The notes under the pieces were generated by a model. That model saw nothing but the letters and a program-made list of their open reading frames with translations, was not told the DNA's origin and did no database searches. DNA of 64,000 nt from Corythucha ciliata (Eukaryota > Arthropoda > Insecta > Hemiptera > Tingidae). The position numbers were made by a program, and so were the translations under genes. Shown piece after piece: positions 60,374 through 64,000 of the stretch. The stretch is from positions 25,172,001 through 25,236,000 of the forward strand of contig CM075943.1 of assembly GCA_038030265.1 (NCBI GenBank). The letters are read 5' to 3'. How positions within the stretch are numbered: position 1 is the stretch's first letter; every line of letters begins with the position of its first letter.

Positions 60374-60643
60374 TTGGGCTTATGACTAGATCGCATCGAT
60401 AGATAAACAAAAACTAAGGGTTTATAACACCCTCGTCATTAAACATCAAATGAGATCTCTCCCTCGTGTTTGAACGTGAAAACGTTCGACAAGTTCACGG
60501 GCCTTAACAAAAGACAATGTGTTCCAATTCCGAACGCCGCGCCGGCGCTAAACTTTACTGAATAATCCCCCAGTGGCGTATGTTGTTACAGCTGTTAGGA
60601 TTCGGGATCAGCAGCCATTTACGGGCCACGATTTTTGTCAGCA

Positions 60644-60772
60644 TTTAGGCCTGCCGCAAATTGAGCCCACGCGTGAGTCACCCAAGCTCAATAAACAGTT
60701 AAAAAGACTATCCATTTTCAACTGTTTTTTGAGCTTGGGTGAGCCACGTGTGGGCTCAATTTGCGGCGGGCC
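60644..60772. repeat. Imperfect hairpin, ~55-bp arms
   Basis: CCGCAAATTGAGCCCACGCG is mirrored by CGTGTGGGCTCAATTTGCGG, and CACCCAAGCTCAATAAACAG by CTGTTTTTTGAGCTTGGGTG. The centre is about 15 bp. Probably a foldback MITE. Confidence 0.75.
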
Positions 60773-60878
60773 ATATTATGGCCCCTGTTCCTATACATAT
60801 ATTCAACACTTTGCTTGGCGATTAGTAAGGATGCAAAACTGAGGATAAATGTGAGGGAAGGCTTAATCACGAAACTGT

Positions 60879-61041
60879 TAAAGTCAATACAGACTACTCG
60901 GACAGCGTGGGAACACGCTGACCAACGTGTGATATAAAAGTACAACATAGGCTTTGGTATGTTAACGTTCATATTGCTCGGACACTCATCATCCCACGTG
61001 TTCACGTCACGTCCGAATAGTCTGTATCGACCTTTACTCAA
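60879..61041. repeat. Imperfect inverted repeat, ~45-bp arms
   Basis: TCAATACAGACTACTCGGAC at the left corresponds to the complement of GTCCGAATAGTCTGTATCGA at the right. Several mismatches are present, including around the CACGTGTTCACG block. Another small foldback near the previous one. Confidence 0.65.
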
Positions 61042-61157
61042 CTGTTGAATAAAAAAACGGGGAAAATTATAAAACAAAATTTTGGGTTTCGCTCACTCAA
61101 CAATCACATTTTATGGATTTGGCTCTATTCATAGACGAATTTCACTGCTCACTCACT

Positions 61158-62792
61158 GGGGAGGAAAAGGGGCGGTTATGCGAATATATCGAGAACTAGG
61201 AGTTTTCACGTGGTGGGAACTCCCTCTCGACTTAGCCTCTGCTGCCCCAGACAACTGCACCTCCTCGTGGTTCCTCCTGGAAACTCGATTTTTTGAGGCC
61301 AACGCAGCTCTGTCGGTTCAGTGGGCCTGGAAAAGGGCGCATGCGGCGGACGTAGGCCGGCCATCCCTGAATAAGGGGTGCAGAGCGAGAGCCTCCGTTT
61401 CCGCTGGCGTTAGCCTGGCTGGGCTGCTTCCGAATGGTTAGCGAAGCGGTTGCACACCGGCCACTCCTTTTGGAGTGCTGACCAGGTGTTCATATCCGTG
61501 GACAACCGGCTGGGAGCACCACTGTTCTATTGCTTGTCCAGAAGATGGGCCAGATATGCGAATATATCGAGGACTGAGAGGCATGCCTCTCTCTCTACTT
61601 AGCCTCTACTGGTCAAGATTTATGCTCCCTTCGGGGCTTCTGGCTGGCTAGGGTCCATTCCCTACTTAAAGCATCTCCATCGAATTTCAAGCCTGTTTTG
61701 ACTGACCGTAGGGGGCAGTCCTCTGCATCTCGCTTCCGAGGGTTCCGCTCGTTTGTTCGGCGAGGGGAGACCCCCGGGGGTGGCGCGTGGCTGCGGTGGC
61801 GGACCTTTGGCCGCGGGGATATGGGGCCCAATCACCTTGTGTGAGAGGAGACCCCCATGTTTTACCGTGCCGAGCCGGGGTTTTGCTTCCGTGGCGCGCG
61901 TTCCCGGGGCCCAACCGTTTGACGGCGGGTGGTGCTCGTGGGGCGGGATGTTTAGTACTAGCGGACCGAAAGTCGGTTGAGGTCGGAGGCGCGCGAATAT
62001 AACCGCGAGACAGCTGCCTCGCATCCCTATACCCTGATTGCCGGAGCACCAGGGATACTCGGTGAGGGGGGCGGTTTTTGTCTTGCGTCTAGCCTAGCTC
62101 CGATTCAGGCGCCCCTCGACCTTCGGGTAACAGGTGGCAACTGCATAACACGCGCAAGCCAACGAGGGCTTCGCCCGGGTGTTGGTCATTTCTTTTGTTG
62201 TGGCTGCACCTGTTTTCTATCCGCCGGACTCGGGCACAATTCGTGATTAAGCCTATCATGAATTAGAGCAGGTGGTGCCCTTTTTTCGTACCGCCGACCC
62301 GCGACCAGTCCCGGGGCCTGAAGTTTCTTTTTCACTGACGGCAACACTGGGACCACGGGGTGCCACCCTTTCCAAGCCCAGGCACGTTTGGTGTCGGACT
62401 CGTGGGGGCCTATGGTTTCACGACTCCATAGTGGAGGAGGACATTTCGATGTCCGAACTGAGAACTGACTTTCTATCAGGAGCATCTGGATAGTGATGCC
62501 GCCTACCAGTGCGCGGTTGAGGCAGGCTTATCCTCAACCAACTGGGAGGTGTGTATGCACCGAGTATGATTAACTTGAAAAATCCGGTTAAGAACCCGTG
62601 CAGACCAACGGGTTGTAGTTTGTTCCCATATCTGATGGAGCCTCACCTGCCTGGGTACGGGTGGGGCAACGGAAGAACGGTACCAAATGCAAAACTGAAC
62701 ATCTGCACGTAAATATCTCGGCGGGTGAGACCAAGAGGTCAGGTACCGCCGTTACTATGCTCATGGCAAAAGTCATGACCATTCAGGGCTCG
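61158..62792 (+). mobile_element. GC-rich 1.6-kb retroposon with perfect 14-bp target duplication
   Basis: ACTGCTCACTCACT occurs at 61144-61157 and 62793-62806. Removing the element rejoins two parts of a ~31-bp repeat unit (TTTGGCTCTATTCATAGACG... and ...CAAATTTCACGTGGCTC). The element is far more GC-rich than its surroundings. A 5' motif (ATGCGAATATATCGAG, followed by CTTAGCCTCTACTG-like text) recurs at 61176 and 61556. It has no credible long frame and no poly-A tail. A long target duplication without inverted ends indicates LINE-driven insertion. A non-autonomous, internally deleted LINE is a reasonable but unproven reading. Confidence 0.7.
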
Positions 62793-62855
62793 ACTGCTCA
62801 CTCACTATCCAAATTTCACGTGGCTCTTTAAAAACATTTCATTATTATTATTAGG

Positions 62856-63235
62856 GAGTTATTGCATAGCCGTCTGACGCTTAACGTTTACGGTTATGTG
62901 ACGTCACCATAAGCGTAGCCGTTTGTATCGGTGGAAAAAATGGAGTTATTGCATAGCCGTCTGACGCTTAACGTTTACTGTTATGTGACGTCACCATAAG
63001 CGTAGCCGTTTGTGTAGGTGAAAAAAGAGTTATTGCAAATAATAGTTGCGCTAAAATATGAACACATGGTAGGGCATAGATGCACTTAATTGCTTCAAAC
63101 AAATTAATAAAACACCCTTTCACACTGGTCTTTAAAAGTGTGTGATTAACGCTTAAACTCAAAATCCGAATTTTACGCTTATCATGACGTCACATAACCG
63201 TTAACGTTAACCGTCAGACGGTTATGCAATAACTC
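62856..63235. mobile_element. Composite MITE: two direct and one inverted terminal copies
   Basis: GAGTTATTGCATAGCCGTCT starts at 62856 and 62943 (period 87), and its complement, ending GGTTATGCAATAACTC, closes at 63235. The subterminal GTTATGTGACGTCA is shared by all three. A further bare GAGTTATTGCA at 63027 suggests nested or partial copies. No coding capacity. Confidence 0.75.
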
Positions 63236-63502
63236 AGAGATTTTGCAACCAGTACCGTAAACGCTAAAGTTAATTTTTGTGTACGCGTTGTTGAGGTAGT
63301 AAACGTATTTAGGCTGATGAATGGTTAGACCCGTCTGCGTATAATTCTTTTTTTGCAAATATCGGGAGGAAACTTGGAGTTAGAGTGGCCCCTCTCACCA
63401 TGGACTCGCCATTTGACTTCGGGTGAATGACTGCGATCCGTTTTTCTTTAGGCCTGTTTCTCAAGATCAGGTTTATCAAACAATAATCGATCTGAATAAT
63501 AG

Positions 63503-64000
63503 TTGCAGTTCGGATATTATGGACTGAAAACTTCAATCAAAAAACATGTTGCCGAGGCGCTGTTGCAGCCGCTGACTGCCCTAATCAATGAAAGTATTCA
63601 AACCATGACTTTTCCTAGTATTTTGAAAATTGCAGTAGAAATACCCCTGTTCAATGGGGGAGATAGAGGAGTTCTCACGAACTATAGACCAATCTCGTTG
63701 CTCCCTAAAATATCAAAAGTGGTTAACAAATTATTGAAGAGTCCGATTGTTTCTCATTTGACAGAAAACAACTTGATAAACGCCAGCCAATTTGGGCTTC
63801 AATGTAACAAGAGTACAAATGACGCTACATTAAAATTTATTGAGCTTATAACAAATTCATTCGAAAAAAATGAGCACACGCTTGCCACCTTCCTGGATAT
63901 TCGAAAAGCTTTTCATTGCGTCAGTCACGACATATTGTTGAAAAAACTTGAGAAATATAAATTTTCTCAATCAGCAATTGCGTTGATAAGTTCTTACTTG
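63503..64000 (+). CDS. LINE reverse transcriptase (Jockey/CR1-like), running off the window
   Basis: An uninterrupted frame of about 165 codons. It carries non-LTR reverse-transcriptase blocks: IAVEIPLFNGGDRG and NYRPISLLPKISKVVNK, then NLINASQFGLQCNKST, then TLATFLDIRKAFHCVSHDIL. The first catalytic Asp lies in FLDIRKAF. The usual FD of KAFD is FH here, and QFGFR is QFGLQ. Such changes at conserved sites suggest an ageing copy, even though no stop is visible. It differs from the LINE at 1560-2447 (NYRPISLLP-type versus SNYRPIFF and the Cys-knuckle type). The 5' part is missing: a stop lies just before 63503 and the MITE at 62856-63235 is upstream. Confidence 0.88.
   Translation, partial: MQFGYYGLKTSIKKHVAEALLQPLTALINESIQTMTFPSILKIAVEIPLFNGGDRGVLTNYRPISLLPKISKVVNKLLKSPIVSHLTENNLINASQFGLQCNKSTNDATLKFIELITNSFEKNEHTLATFLDIRKAFHCVSHDILLKKLEKYKFSQSAIALISSYL

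Noticed and set aside
61740..61990. Possible ribosomal RNA fragment in the GC-rich segment
   Set aside because: I could not match any conserved rRNA core phrase, and the exact 14-bp target duplication shows it is a retroposed unit.
61613..62049. Pro/Arg-rich minus-strand frames of about 120 codons
   Set aside because: They overlap in several phases within the GC-rich retroposon. High GC lowers stop frequency and creates chance frames.

Overview
The window is nuclear DNA of an animal, most likely an arthropod. The evidence is one long exon of a trehalose/sugar-type MFS transporter with spliceosomal introns, LINE reverse-transcriptase remnants, a FLYWCH-type MULE transposase, a tRNA-derived SINE and many short inverted-repeat elements. 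I cannot name the species. Gene density is very low: only one exon (46995-48325, minus strand) is beyond doubt a conserved cellular gene. A divergently placed unidentified reading frame (48735-49312) is probably coding but is interrupted. Most other open frames are chance frames in low-complexity DNA rich in G/C homopolymers, poly-T and pyrimidine tracts.

Layout. 1.56-2.45 kb holds a decayed, internally deleted LINE of the I/Jockey type. 6.65-12.99 kb is a degenerate ~31-bp tandem array split by a 4.3-kb inverted-repeat-bounded block (7362-11646), which itself contains a SINE (8931-9199), a 134-bp MITE (7872-8005) and a MULE (9585-10949) with a perfect 9-bp target duplication. 16.38-16.74 kb is a foldback element with 12-bp target duplications whose right arm carries a hammerhead-ribozyme-like core. 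19-29 kb holds a GGGAC-rich hAT-like remnant, further ~31-bp arrays and a Helentron-like element with internal 296-bp tandem units. 29-42 kb is mostly unassignable, with three foldback or TIR elements near 36 kb and a short minisatellite at 38 kb. 42-45.1 kb is an array followed by a 2-kb element with ~0.5-kb inverted arms. 45.6-49.8 kb is the gene-bearing part. 50.1-52.0 kb is the longest ~31-bp array. 52.4-54.9 kb is a TA-flanked, long-TIR element invaded by a second Helentron-like copy, and 59.4-60.2 kb holds a diverged relative. 60.2-63.5 kb holds a Penelope-like terminal motif, two hairpins, a 1.6-kb GC-rich retroposon with a 14-bp target duplication and a composite MITE. The window ends inside a second LINE reverse transcriptase (63503-64000).

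The clearest structure not explained by genes is the ~31-bp degenerate repeat, in at least nine blocks and both orientations. It serves as landing ground for other elements, and the insertions can be ordered from target duplications and broken arrays. The clearest functional candidates are the two hammerhead-like motifs (16646-16682 plus strand; 60341-60373 minus strand), both carrying a GAA-palindrome arrangement of the kind known from Penelope-like retroelements.
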